A stretch of 64,000 nt of DNA from Exophiala sp. HKRS030 (GCA_023897205.1 JAHWDD010000009.1:2170001-2234000); one strand, 5' to 3'; positions 11,834 to 23,702 are shown, counted from the stretch's first letter. Numbers and translations: made by a program. The notes: a model not told the origin generated them from the sequence alone.

Positions 11834-14478
11834 AATGATGAAAGATGAGGAACTACTTTCCTGAGGGAAGTTCGGTGGCTGTCGAGTCTGACAATCCTAG
11901 ATCGTTCGAGATCGAGGAGTCGCGCCCCCTTTATTGTTGAGACGTGACGGGACTTGGGTCATTCCCGGTGTGATGAATACAGAGGAAGAAGGTAGATGGA
12001 AAGGAAGAGGGCCAGCCGGCAGGTTGTGTATCAATGCAGAAGCTAGGCCTGTGTAAACTTCATGGCATAATGTGGCCTTAGCAACCATGAAATCACAACA
12101 TTGGAAATGGAACGAGAGAGTTTGTCAACAAAAGCAGACGGCAGCTCCATCGTGACTGGCTAGTACGAGCAGGGTAAACCATTCCATTTCGGGCTTAGTC
12201 TTCGCTAAACAAGCGGCGGCACGCCAAGCCCGCTATCCTTGCCTTATTACAACATCAACAACACGTCTTCTGAGTTTTGGTCAGAATAGTATTTTTTGGT
12301 GCCAACGCACAAGAATTGCTATAATGATGTTCAAAAACTTGCTAGGAGACGGAACGGCTGTCCCATGTTCAGGAGAGGCTACTGATATATTTGCGTCCCC
12401 CTACGCGGCCATACGCACATATCCCACGCTATGACGTAGACGCGATCGGCTCTACGCGTGAACACGTGATATGGAGACGGAGAAACCATCGTGTTCGGAA
12501 CAAATGGTCGTTTCGTTCACTTCCGGGCAATGATCGCACAAACTCAGCTTCATCAGTTGCCGGCCGACAAGCCAACATTCGTGACAGTCTCACTCGACGC
12601 TGCACATGAGCACATTGTTCTGGTGCTTTTGGTTGGATGATTGAAGCTTGCACCTGACGGACTCGATCGGTTGGTCAAAGGCAGGAGTTGTACACAGTGA
12701 GACGGTCACTTTATGGCCAGCCGTTTCATCATTGGCCAGGTTGGTTCGTCCACAGGCAGAATATTCACCAGAATTTGGCACGTCTCGCGTGTGAGGAGAC
12801 GAAGCTGAACGTGAGAAATCTCAATACTCACGAGGGAGGGTGATGGGGTTGAGCTGAGTGCTTACCCGTAGATTTTGATGAGTTTGATCAGCGGATTTGG
12901 GGGCTGCGCGTGTATACGATGCTTAATAGCTTCAGATGGATTACTTATTGCGATGTCGTTTCGCCTTGGAATGTCTTAAGCTATCACAACGCTGATTCAG
13001 TGAAGAGTGCAAAAATACACTTATTGTTAAGCCATGAGTAGAGCCGTCTATCAAGTGCAATGAATTGACGACTCAATATCGTAGGAGATCATCCTGTTGT
13101 TCAAGCGCTTCAAGGTGCACGGGAGGCCTATTTAAGCTGACGAGCTTACCCTTGACACAGATGATACGATAATGGGTACAGGTCGATGAGGGTGGTTACC
13201 AGGTTGCGTATTCCTTGGTAGGGACTCGTGGACTGTTGCACGTTGGTTTGTGGATTCGTCATGCAAAACTCGGGAATGTGGGGGTGGTGCGGGCTTGAAA
13301 ATTGAGTGAGTGGACGAGTATCATGTATGGGTTGTTGAGCTGATTTGAAGTTGCGACATGGCTGTTGGAAATGTCTCATAAATAGAAATGACAGCCGCCG
13401 AAGCTATTCGTCGACAAGTGCACGTGCGCCACCCTTGGATGGTGCGAAATTGGATTGAGTTGACGCTGGCATTTTGCAGCAACAGTCAGGGAAATGGGAA
13501 AGAGGGCGGAAGTCAAGATTATTGGGAAGGCGCAAAGGTGCAAATGCAAAGCGCAAGGCACACAAGGAAGGAACGTGGGAATTTGTGGCGAGTTTATCGG
13601 CGAGCATGACGGGCGCTGTGTGGGCGGTCGATTATGGCCCGAGGGCCTTCAGTGCTTCGTGTGCCTCCTAAGCCCATGGGGGGAGTCGATGGGCTCTCGA
13701 TGGACACTCGATGAGCATTTACTAGGCATGGCTCAATCGCGATGCTAAGAAATCAACCTTTCCATTCTTGGCCATGGTTTGCCGCTGTGATTTTAATCAG
13801 ACTATGACTTTCTAACCAACAGTCGACGATCCGAAGTAGCCTTTTGGATCTTGGGCGTCGATCTGAACTTCTGGTTAACCCCCGTCCAAACAAGAGGTGC
13901 AAGGCGGTTGGATTAATTAGATGGTACACATGGTACACATGTCAAGGCTGCACCTGTGCCGCAGGTAGTTGGGTAGTTGGTTAGTAACTGTTGGCCGAGG
14001 GAGAGGACGTACGGAGTTCTCTCAGCTGGTTAAATAATAAGTGACCAGGTGTTCCCAGTATTGGTTACAACTTGCCAATCAAGGTCCAAAGTGGATGTGA
14101 CAGCTTGCGGATCGCGGGTTGCGGGTTGTTGCTAGGCTTTGCCCTTCAGATAGGCGCATCGACATGGACGCTTCAATATCACTGATCAATGATCATGAGG
14201 GGTTTGGAAGCTTGTGAGGACCTGAATCGCCGTGAATTGCTGTGAGTCGCTGTGAGTCGCTGGCAATGCTTTTTAGCACAGCGCACCGCCGGGTCTGGTC
14301 CCCACCGCTGACCTGCCCGTGCCTGCCCTGACGCTGACGGCGCACTTACACTCGCACTCGCATTTTGGCTTTTTGGGATTTCCTTGTGCTGTGCAAAAGC
14401 CTTGGCCCGTAGCGTACTACTCTACTAGGTACTTGACTTATAACTTGCCTACCTAGTTACCTAGTACTTACGTGGTGG

Positions 14479-14522
14479 GTTGTGCGTGGTTGTGCGTGGT
14501 GGTGCGTGGTGGTGCGTGGTCA
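14479..14522. repeat. GTGCGTGGT tandem repeat
   Basis: Imperfect 9-10 bp units (ttgtgcgtgg / tggtgcgtgg) repeated about four to five times in the gene-free region upstream of the C-terminal zinc-cluster gene. Confidence 0.85.
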
Positions 14523-14744
14523 CGATGGTGCGGCGTGGTGCTGGTGCGTGCTAATCTATCCATCTGCCCATGTCCGAATGGCTCACAATGACACCGCTTC
14601 GGGTCCTCATTCTTGATCATTGGCCCAGGCATTTTCAACATCCCGTCACAAGACTGGCGCTATCAGTTCCAATACGTGAAGTTGCCGTGACTTGGTTTGC
14701 TCCGTCGCTTGCCAACACTAATCATAATCATCGAGGAGGTGAGC

Positions 14745-14787
14745 GTCTTTTCGTCTTTTCGTCTTTTCGCCTTTTCGTCTTTCGTCT
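14745..14787. repeat. TCTTTTCG octamer repeat
   Basis: About five copies of an octamer (gtcttttc/gccttttc) in tandem, within a pyrimidine-rich region on the + strand. Confidence 0.85.
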
Positions 14788-15406
14788 GAACTCCGTCACT
14801 CACTTTGCAATCCGACAAAGCCACCAGTGGAAATGGTTGAGATTTCGCAAGGCTCCCTTCTGCCAATCCGCTATCCTTTCTCTTCGCGCGGTCTTTCTCG
14901 CACTCCCGCTCTCCGTCTCTCTCTCCCTCTCACGCACACCACACGCACACGGACTTCCTGGCCAACCTTGGCGACCACTTATCGTAGGCTCGTAGCTACT
15001 TTCTTTTTCGTAGATGGAGGCGTCCGGCGATCATATATGTAGATTGATTGACGCCGCTCTCTGCCTACACTCGTACTGCCTTTATAACAAGCCCCCCATC
15101 GTCGACTTGGTCTTCTCCTTGACGCTTCTACGCTCTTCCAGGCCACGTTCTTGTGCGACTTGTCCCGCGCCACCAACATCTGACCTAGAGTATCCGGTCG
15201 ACCAGCAAACCAGGGCCTCTCGAAAGCCAGCAAGCCCGAGGGCTAAAGTGGGTCCCGTTTCAGAGCCCAAGCCAGGATCCATCCGTCGCTTTCTCACCTT
15301 TGCACCTTTCGCACCTTGCCTTGCCTTGCACAGTTGCAGTCCACCACTTAGGTAACTTAGTGCCTGTGCCATAGCCAGCGCCAGAGCCAGAGCCAGTCGC
15401 CTGTGC

Positions 15407-15434
15407 CAGACCTCAGACCTCAGACCTCAGACCT
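15407..15434. repeat. CAGACCT heptamer, 4 exact copies
   Basis: Four perfect copies of CAGACCT, preceded by a GCCAGA-rich stretch. It lies about 600 bp upstream of the start of the C-terminal zinc-cluster gene, probably in its leader. Confidence 0.9.
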
Positions 15435-16032
15435 CACCTCTTCTCTTCCTTCCTCTTTACTCCAGACTCTGCTCAAACCACTCCATCAATTGGTTTCTGT
15501 TCTCATCTATCATCTCGTTCATTCATTTTTCTCTCTCTCTGTCCAGACGGCCAACATTTGAGTCTTATATCACAATTCCCCATCCTCAACCGTCACAGCT
15601 TTGTCCCAATGCTCTGACCCTTGGTTATGCCTGGACGGTAGAGCCGGATACCACTACCAATAGCAGTTGCGCAGTCCTTTGCAACTGCAATAACCCTCTC
15701 AAACACTTCGCTGGACCTTGCGACCATTGTACAATCATCATTTTATATGTCAGTATCCAGGTCGCTTCTCGTCCTGTGCTTCCCGCTGCCTCCCCCAACC
15801 AATTGCCCGGTCGACCCTTGAAACCCCCAAGTCTAGCGAGGTCCTCAATACATAAACTACTTCTTTAGAACTCCTTAGGCTGACCTTTCTACCCTCAGGT
15901 TCACGGCTCCTACATCAAAGGAATTTCCACTCCCGTCCCTTGCGGCAGGCCAACAAGTCTGTACCAAGCCCATATCGACACCATTCCAACCCTCCAGACA
16001 AGCCTCCTGTACTACCTCCCTCTCTGCGTGAG

Positions 16033-17950
16033 ATGCAGATCTCTAGCTTATTGTCCGACGAAGACAAAAACATTCACAAAATGCCACCTGCAAAGTCGAT
16101 CACCTTCGAACTTCTTTTGGATGAGGGCTCCAAAACAAGGGCAAGAATACCCCTGCGAGTGGTGTTGAACACCCATGACAGTACTGAGTCCATCATTACT
16201 ACTGTCAAGAATTTCTATGGGATTTACGATGGCCATGGTGTCAGCTTTGAAGATTCCAGAGGCAATACCTTGATCGCATCCTATGAGAACCTCAAAACAA
16301 ATTCCATTGTCTATGTGCGGGCGCAGCCTTCCACCGCACATACCAACGGAACTTACTACAACGAGAATGACCATGAGACTCGTCGTCGTCCTAGTCTCGG
16401 CGAACCGTTTCAGGCCCTGCCTCCACATATGCGAGAGCAGTCCCACTCGCCTTCTCGACCATCTTCTCGACTTGCTCGCAAGCGCAGTGCCTCTCCTACC
16501 CAAGGACGTGGTCGCAGAAGTGCGTCGCAACAAAAAAGGACTACGTACCCTACCCTCAGTCGTGGCTCTAGCGCCAACGGAAGTCATCATGAGGACAATG
16601 GCTATAGTGACAGCGAGGCTGGCCGCAGTTCTGTCTCTGGCTCAAGGAAAGCAAAGAGTGAACAATTTGCAAGCTCAGATATCAGTACTGCAAATGTACT
16701 ACTAGACGGCAGACGTGGCCAGGCCATATTTGACAGTTCTGTAAGTTGCACCATCATCGGTGCGCCCTGTCCCATCTAATCCTTCGCAGGCCCTTCCTCT
16801 TTACCTACCACCTCAAGTCCCCGTGACGGCCTCTCAATCGTCCATCAGTCCCCAAAGAAGATCTCTTGCTCAGGAAGCTCCATCTCCCTTTCGAGCACCA
16901 GCTCAAAAACTTTATGGCATTGAGCAAATCCCTATCTTGACCCCTCAAAGCGATGGGCAGAACATCAATACTTTTGAACCAAGACTAGACTCCACCAATA
17001 ACAACAACAGTGTGAGCACTCCAGTTCCACAACACGGTCATAGACTACGCGACCGTCATTCAGGATATCACGGAAGGCAAGGCTATTCGTCAAACGGAAT
17101 CCTGCCAACCCCTGATCCAACCGTGGCGAGCTGTATCTCTGACGAGGACGTCGCTCGCACGTTGATTGCTTTGGGCGATGCATCTAACTACTCCCATGGA
17201 CGTACTTCGACTTCGACCATGGATGAAACATTCAGTGGTGTCGCCGATGCAGCATCGTCCACTGGAGCAACCAGTGACAGTGACGAGTACAGTGAGACTG
17301 AGGGTGGACAACCCAAATATCGAAAATACCTTGAAGAGAAAGATGATGACTATGATCACGACGACCCTGTCCGTGATCATGATGAGTTTGACGGTCCTCC
17401 CAAGACTAAGAAGATCAAGACCAAGATGCACGATGGTCCTACAAATGGTTACCGACCCAAAGCAAATCCGTCCACCAAGACCAACAAAGCTCCCAAAATC
17501 CGGTCAAACACAATGTCCAAGCCACAAAAGCCCCTTGCTCAGGCTGGTCTGATGAAAGCACCCACTGCACCTGCGTCTACTGGACAACCTCGAAAGAGTT
17601 CTGGTTCCAGCATTAATTTCCATCAGCTTGAAGCTGATGAGGAAGATTTATCCTCCAAGCCACGCTGCCAACGATGCCGAAAGAGTAAGAAGGGTTGTGA
17701 TCGTCAGCGACCGTGTCAACGCTGCAAAGATGCGGGCATTGGCATTGAGGGTTGTGTCAGCGAAGATGAAGGTAACGGACGCAAAGGACGTTATGGTCGA
17801 TGGGTCGGTGTCCCTGTGTCCAAAACTTCCAATGATGTGGCAGTATCAGAGGATGGAAGCGTTGCAGCATCCACAGAAATTCCGTCCTACGAAGCAGTAG
17901 CCATCGATTCGGCCGGTAGCCCGGATAAGAGCAAGAAAAGAAAGAGGTGA
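16033..17950 (+). CDS. Nuclear regulator with C-terminal Zn(II)2Cys6 motif
   Basis: Two exons, 16033-16740 and 16790-17950, with a 49-bp intron (GTAAGT...CGCAG); 622 aa from ATG 16033. The in-frame ATG 16081 (MPPAKSITFELLLDE) has a better context and begins the conserved part, so it may be the true start. Residues 17-110 form a compact domain (FELLLDEG, RIPLRVVLN, DSTESIITTVKNFYGIYD, SIVYVRAQ) of beta-grasp-like appearance. A long Ser/Arg/Pro-rich disordered middle follows. Near the C-terminus is a zinc cluster, CQRCRKSKKGCDRQRPCQRCKDAG...GCV, with basic flanks and a KSKKRKR tail resembling a nuclear localisation signal. The zinc cluster at the C-terminus rather than N-terminus, and the absence of a middle homology region, are unusual. 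I recognise the architecture as fungal but cannot name its targets. Confidence 0.85.
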
Positions 17951-18998
17951 ATACTCTGCAATGGGGATTTTCGTATTGGATTCCACAAAAGTTTGGCGGC
18001 ATTCTCATGGAAGAGACTCAGCGCGCGACGAGGATAGAAGGCAGCAACAGCCGGACAGCAAATTGGATGGACTCATGGGTGGGAATCCCTTGACGGGATC
18101 AACGAAATTGACTGAGACGACGACTTGAGGTTTTTTTGTTATTAGCTTTTTAAGTCGGTCGATTGTTTTACAAGAAACCAGATTACCGAGTGGAAATTTG
18201 TACCGGGCGCAAAGGGGAAGTTGAGGCACTTGCCTCGAATCGTGATTTGTATGTTGATCTTGGGTTGGGATGAACATGGGCCAAGCAGAATTTTGTGGTT
18301 AACATTATCCAAGGCAAGAAGACGAATCTAGTCTTTTGAGATTGATAACTTCTATGATTGTACGAAATGAATAAAGCTCGCATCGAGAAATACAGCAATG
18401 AAGTGTTTTGCTCGTAGTTTAGAACTGGCGAGGCTGAGACGTGCTGACCAGGCTAGCCAATCAGCTTTGATTTTAGGGCGAGGCTGATTAATCATTTTCA
18501 TTGTCTTGGACGAGACAAGGCTATGTGGGCTATACAAGGGTCGCAAGGCTAGCTCATCGGCTAAAATTCGGTACTACCCCTCACGTCCTTGCCGCCCTGT
18601 GCCTGCAGCCTTACTCGGGAGGAGAAAAAGTTGATCTCCAAAAGCCCATTAAACCAGCACTTCAATACCCGCTGATATTTCATGCCTGTCGTCGCCCACC
18701 ACATTGTCTACAATTGTACTTAAGTCACATAAGTCCTTGCACATTCAGTCACATGTCCCATCCGTACTTACACTCAACTTCCTGCCCTGCGACGCCTGTC
18801 ATAGTGGGCCACTGGTAACCATTCGGTCTAGCCAGAAACCTCGAACAGTGTCATTCTCTGCGACCCTACCACAATTTCAAAGGTGCCTACCCAGAATAAG
18901 CTCTTGACGACTGGCAATGCCGGGGCTTTCTTAACATCTTCGTCTGTGAAGCAATTGTCAAAGTATAGCCTGGCACACATCCTACTCGCGAATCCACC
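17951..18998. other. Intergenic, no gene seen
   Basis: Holds the 3' flank of the zinc-cluster gene and the promoter of the RNA polymerase III subunit gene. The short ORFs on both strands have no recognisable features. Confidence 0.5.
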
Positions 18999-20731
18999 AT
19001 GGCCGACGACTTACCTCCCGCGTCTTCCACGCCAAAGCCGGGTGCTACACGAGCACGGGGTGCGAAACCACGAGCTGGAATTCAACGCAAAACCAAAGAG
19101 GAAAGAGAACAGTACGCTAAACAAGAGGCCGAGCGGCAAGCATCGAGGAATGCAGAAGCTGCGAAGAATGCGGCTGGGAGGGCGGCGCAAGAGCGAGAGG
19201 CGGACGTGCTGGGTTAAGAGGTAGAGGAGGCAGAGGAGGATCAACATCTGACGACTCAAGAGGGAGAGATGTGCCTTCTGGCTCGGGTGGAGGAGTGTTC
19301 GGTGCCACCGTGCGTCAGCAGGATGTAAAGCCCAAAACAATCTCCGAAGGCGTCAGTGAGATGTTAGTTAGTGGTCAAGCTGGAGATCGAGGAGATTCTG
19401 GGCACGGAGGAACATTCGACGGCGGCGAGGGGGCCGCTTCTTCGGGTTCGGGCCATCGAGGAGGTACCACGAGACAACATTTCGGCGATAATATCGACGT
19501 TGCTACAGATGACGAGCCTGAAGAGTTCAAGCGTGATATTGAACGAATATGGATTTCCAGTGATGAGGATGAGGACGACCTACAAACAGGTCGGCGAAAA
19601 CACAAATCAGTACGCAAGAGTCCCAGGCCGGGTGCTGGTCTCCGTCCCGTACGCGCACCTCGTTCTCGGCGAGAAGAAGAGGACCAGGCGATCACTAAAC
19701 ACAAAAAGTCGAATCGAATAGTCAAGAAAAGCGATTCTGCAGTTCATGACGATGACGACGATGCTATGGATCTAGATGACTCGGCACCAGCTGGGACGAC
19801 CAAAGAACGCACATCCAGCCCCGAAGTTCGGCGTCGAAGCATCCGAAGACCAAGTGGTAAAGCACGAGAAGTCAAGTTTGCAAATGAAACTATCGAAGAA
19901 CGAGCGGAACGTTTGAGGGTTACAGACGACATTTCCAAGCTTGGAAGGATTTTCTCCCAACACAGTCAACATCCCAAGACCAAGATTAAACAAAGTGGCG
20001 ATGACAACGAAAACTCCACATCCGAATCAGACGAAGACTTCACATCTCCGAGGGAAAACCTGTTCCTCATACAACTACCCCCTCTCACACCCTATCTGCA
20101 CGACACCGCACAATATCCCGACAACCCACAAGTCAAAGAAGAACCCGACGACACGAACATCTCCGCCCCTGCCCCTACCACTACTTCCAGCACCAAAGAA
20201 CCAACATCATCAACCGACAACAAACCGAATCTCCAAACGGAAGGCGTGCTCACGGCCACCGAACCACTACGCTTACCACCCGGCCTCGTTGGCAAGCTAC
20301 GCGTGCACAAATCCGGCAAAGTCAGTCTGGACTGGGGTGGCACAGATATGGAAGTGCGCTATGGCACCGAAGTAGATTTCCTACAGGACGTCGTCCTCAT
20401 CGAACCGCCTGCCCCAGTCACATCGCAGCAGCACCACAAACTCGATCCCGACCATCCACAGCACAATATCGACAACGATAAACACGTCGCCATCACCAAT
20501 GGCAGTAGCACCGATCGTGCGAAGCAGGAGTCCATCACGGTGAAACATGAGAATTCCCAAGAGCCTTCGACAGGTCATTCAACGACGCAGCAGCCAGGTG
20601 CCGCAAACACAAGCGCCAGCGCCGACGATAACCACGACGATGCAGCTCTGCGGCGCGGCACTACCTACGCCCTAGGCCAGGTACGCACGAAACTAGTCCT
20701 GATCCCAGACTGGGCAAAACTGTACGACTAG
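18999..20731 (+). CDS. RPC53: RNA polymerase III subunit RPC4 (RPC53 homologue)
   Basis: Subunit of nuclear RNA polymerase III involved in initiation, termination and re-initiation. The start at 18999 has a perfect context (CCACCATGG). The N-terminal part is basic and charged (KTKEEREQYAKQEAERQ), then a Gly/Arg-rich segment (LRGRGGRGG), a long acidic middle, the conserved ENLFLIQLPPLTPYL box and the C-terminal core (GLVGKLRVHKSGKVSLDWGG, QDVVLIE, GQVRTKLVLIPDWAKLYD), which define the RPC4 family. The frame breaks at the GGG at 19211-19213: ADVLG reads into a stop, while one extra G would join it to LRGRGGRGG. The gene is otherwise a single exon of about 577 codons. Since this subunit is generally essential, the break is more likely an assembly error than a null allele. 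Confidence 0.9.
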
Positions 20732-21312
20732 TAGTCGATTATCCTATCCCGCCGACACTGGAGAGAGCGTCAGTCAGACATAGGACGACGCACGGACGAG
20801 CGAGGGGATTTTTACTGCGAAGAAGGACGGCAAACTGGCTGGTTACTTTCGGTCCTTTCATCATGTACTTCCCATAGCATGACACTGTCACTATGTAGGT
20901 AGGTATGGACAAACCCTTGTGTTTTGAATACATCCAATCCCAAACCCACTTTAACCTACTCGAGTTGGTTTAGCCATGGACTACAGCTACTTTATGCAGT
21001 TCTGCTAGTTAGTTAGTTCCGCGATGCAGAAATAACACAACCCTCCCTGTCATCCCCTGCAGCGTAGAGCATAGAGCCTAGAGCCTAGAGCGCAGAGCAG
21101 AGCGTTGAACAAGAACGCGGAGGTTAAGCTATGAACCTAATAATCCAAAGGAATAATAAAAAACCCCGCGACGTATCTGGTCTAAATCTGAGTCCGATCT
21201 GGTGTGCACCGCGAAGAACTCGATATCAAATCAAAGTCACAAGGGTCACAACACGGAGAATGCAATGCCATCTAAGCCCAACCCCATGCCCGAGCCCAAC
21301 CCCAGGCCCGTG

Positions 21313-21348
21313 GGATCGAGGGATCGAGGGGATCGAGGGATCGAGGGC
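21313..21348. repeat. GGATCGAG tandem repeat
   Basis: Four imperfect copies of GGATCGAG(G) directly preceding the AAGACTC heptamer array. Confidence 0.85.
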
Positions 21349-21350
21349 TT

Positions 21351-21438
21351 AAGACTCAAGACTCAAGACTCAAGACTCAAGACTCAAGACTCAAGACTCA
21401 AGACTCAAGACTCAAGACTCAAGACTCAAGACTCAAGA
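21351..21438. repeat. AAGACTC heptamer minisatellite, 12.6 copies
   Basis: Twelve perfect copies of AAGACTC plus a partial copy, without interruption. About 50 bp downstream (around 21489-21500) the reverse complement GTCTTGAGTCTT occurs once, so the array could fold back on it. Confidence 0.95.
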
Positions 21439-21554
21439 TTCGAGATGGATGGGAACCCATGCCATGATCAATGATGATGACGATGGGGGTCTTGAGTCTT
21501 TTGAGGGTTGTGGACTATGTCAGCTTGCTGCTTCTGATTCTGAAATGTTCGTCG

Positions 21555-21596
21555 GTGAGTGAATGAGTGAATGAATGAATGAGTGAATGAGTGAGT
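21555..21596. repeat. GTGA/ATGA tetranucleotide repeat
   Basis: About ten tetranucleotide units alternating GTGA and ATGA, a simple microsatellite. Confidence 0.85.
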
Positions 21597-21828
21597 CGTC
21601 GTCGTGGTGGACGAGGAATATACGTAAAACCAAATCAAAATTGTAATTTTATATTCCGGCCAATGCTAGCCTGCTGGCCTGCTAGGCTTCTAGCAGAACT
21701 CAGAACTCAGAACTCGTAACTCGTAACTCAGATCTCAATCCTGACTCGTGAGATAGGTACGGGAATTATGGAAGATCATGCTCTATTAATGAATCCAAAA
21801 TATGAACATGGATATGGAACATGAGCAT

Positions 21829-21873
21829 GAATTTGAATTTGAATTTGAAGCAGTAGCAGTAGCAGTAGCAGTA
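21829..21873. repeat. GAATTT x3 followed by GCAGTA x4
   Basis: Two adjacent perfect hexamer arrays: GAATTT at 21829-21846 and GCAGTA at 21850-21873. Confidence 0.9.
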
Positions 21874-22430
21874 CATTTTATTTGTGACATATTAGGGATG
21901 ATCCCTTGAGTTTCCGTCCTTGTGAACGCCACGGTAAGATTCGGACCATTAATGTCTCCCTCCATTCACATGTCATAACGCAACAACTGGCAACTCGCTC
22001 GCGATTCAGCTCAGATCTGGGAAACAAGAACGGCTAAACTCTTACGCTAATTAGCATCTGAAGGTCGCTTTTTTCCTAATGTTTTGAACATTTCAGTATT
22101 GTTATGGCTGGAAATAGAATATGTAATATCAAGGCGACGCCGTCGCTATCTCGCTATCTTGACGATACGTTGTCCCCCGTTGTAACTCCGGCTGGCGCTG
22201 TTGCGCTCTAGCAGCTTGGTTTTGTAATAGACAGTAGTAGTATTGATCTGTACAAACATGCAGAATAGCCGTTCTGCTAAATATCAGGTCGTATCTCTTC
22301 TCAAACTCCCAAACCCGCAAATTTAGCACCACGATAATCTGCGAACAAGATGTGCTCATTCAAGCAGTATCGTGGTTACCGAATGTCCTTAACCCATGAT
22401 AACGCCGAGAATTGGTCGTATTAATGTTCA

Positions 22431-23702
22431 TCAGTAAGTCAAGCAAATCGTACCCAACACAATAGTCAACACAACCAGGAGTTCTATCCTGAACCCTTGA
22501 GCCCCACTGTTCGCAACCTGCGACTCTGTCTGATGGGTGACAGATTTTCCTTCTCTGTCGCTTCCACCAAAGGTAAATGGCTCGTTGTCCTTGGTTGGCA
22601 ATTCTTCCTTTTTAGCTCCGCCTCCAAAGGTAAATGGCTCGTAGTCCTTGGTTGGCAATTCTTCCACTTTGCCTCCTCCAAAAGAGAATGGCTCGTCGTC
22701 CTTAGTTGGCAATTCTTCCTTTTTAGCTCCGCCTCCAAAAGAAAATGGCTCGTCATACTCAATAGGCGTATCGAACTGCTTTCCTCCACCAAAGTTAAAA
22801 GGGTTATCGGATTCTTTCGCGTCGACGTTTGGTGCAGGAATGTCATCTCCAGATCCAGGGAGGCGAAGTTTTTTCGCCATAGATATGATTTCCTCCTCGA
22901 TATCCTTTAATGACGGCTTTTTCACCTTATGAACAAGGGAAGAAACACTATCTTCGAATTCCTTCAATGATGGTTTCTTCATCTTGTGGACAAGCGACGC
23001 AATCTCATCTTCAATCTCTTTCAAGGAGGGTTTCTTCACTTTGTGCATCAGTGTAGACAGGCCGTCAGTGGCTTCTTTGCCGGCTTTCCTAAGCTTGCTA
23101 ATCAATTCAAGCAGTTCTTCATTCGTGGCAGTAGACTCGGGCGGAGAGGCATGCTGAGTGGGTGCGCCTTCAGGTAATGGTGCCAAAGGAGCTTGAGTAG
23201 GTAAACTTCTCTTTGATTTGACAACACCGACTTCACCCTGAATTGTACCTAGGCCAATAGTACCGGCTAATGTGGGGCTTGGCCATTGATCAGGAATGGG
23301 GGCAAATGTCTGAGTATATACGACGTTGAGTTGAGTTACAGTACCACTGCGGTATAGGTTGATCTGATAAGTCGTGATGGGTGATATTTGGGTGAAACTA
23401 GCAGCTACAGCCTGTTGTACGCCTTGTCGTTTTCGCAGATCGGAGTCGGGATCAGGATTGTGGATAGTTTGGATATTGAGTATTTCTTCATCTCGGTGTT
23501 CTGGTGTCAGGACTGGAGCGGGTGTTATCTGTTCGGATGGGATGGCGGTGATGGTGGCAGGGGAGGGTGTTATGGTTGTCACAGGAGACCAGACTCGTGT
23601 GTCGAAATCCGAGGGGAGAGGTTCGATTTTGAAAGGAACAAAGGCATTGGCGGCAGAGAGGAGTGAAGTTAGGACAAAGGTGGAAGTGACCTTGGAGTGC
23701 AT
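22431..23702 (-). CDS. Secreted, probably GPI-anchored protein with two internal repeat families
   Basis: A 423-aa protein from the ATG at 23702, chosen because it places a typical signal peptide first (MHSKVTSTFVLTSLLSAANA). The upstream in-frame extension to 23786 would bury it. Possible Kex2 sites follow near residues 90 (RKRQ) and 163 (KSKR). Residues about 217-280 hold three copies of an 18-20 residue unit built on HK[VM]KKPSLK[ED][IF]E. Residues about 300-382 hold five units ending F[NST]FGG[GS], spaced by acidic/lysine linkers (KKEELPTKD). The C-terminus (VANSGAQGFRIELLVVLTIVLG...) resembles a GPI attachment signal with a hydrophobic tail. No known domain is recognised. It is single-exon and intact. 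A cell-wall or surface role is inferred from signals and repeats only. Confidence 0.75.
   Translation of the reverse strand: MHSKVTSTFVLTSLLSAANAFVPFKIEPLPSDFDTRVWSPVTTITPSPATITAIPSEQITPAPVLTPEHRDEEILNIQTIHNPDPDSDLRKRQGVQQAVAASFTQISPITTYQINLYRSGTVTQLNVVYTQTFAPIPDQWPSPTLAGTIGLGTIQGEVGVVKSKRSLPTQAPLAPLPEGAPTQHASPPESTATNEELLELISKLRKAGKEATDGLSTLMHKVKKPSLKEIEDEIASLVHKMKKPSLKEFEDSVSSLVHKVKKPSLKDIEEEIISMAKKLRLPGSGDDIPAPNVDAKESDNPFNFGGGKQFDTPIEYDEPFSFGGGAKKEELPTKDDEPFSFGGGKVEELPTKDYEPFTFGGGAKKEELPTKDNEPFTFGGSDREGKSVTHQTESQVANSGAQGFRIELLVVLTIVLGTICLTY

Larger units (their letters stand above)
11834..16032. other. 4.2-kb gene-free region with simple repeats
   Basis: Divergent intergenic space between the cyclin gene and the next regulator. 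No ORF resembles a protein. It contains a GTGCGTGGT-type repeat (about 14479-14522), a TCTTTTCG repeat (about 14745-14787), four exact CAGACCT copies (15407-15434) and a pyrimidine-rich stretch from about 14.8 to 15.9 kb. The last suggests a long promoter or 5' leader for the downstream gene. An unspliced leader or a non-coding RNA cannot be excluded. Confidence 0.5.
20732..22430. other. Repeat-rich intergenic region
   Basis: Convergent 3' flanks of the RPC4 gene and the repeat-rich secreted protein gene. No gene seen. It is packed with short tandem repeats, itemised separately, plus AGAGCCT-type repeats near 21065-21105 and CAGAACT/CGTAACT repeats near 21693-21732. Confidence 0.6.

Noticed and set aside
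22431..23702. RiPP/dikaritin-type precursor with repeated core peptides
   Set aside because: The repeats are not flanked by Kex2 KR sites, and no UstY-type or other RiPP modification gene is next to it.
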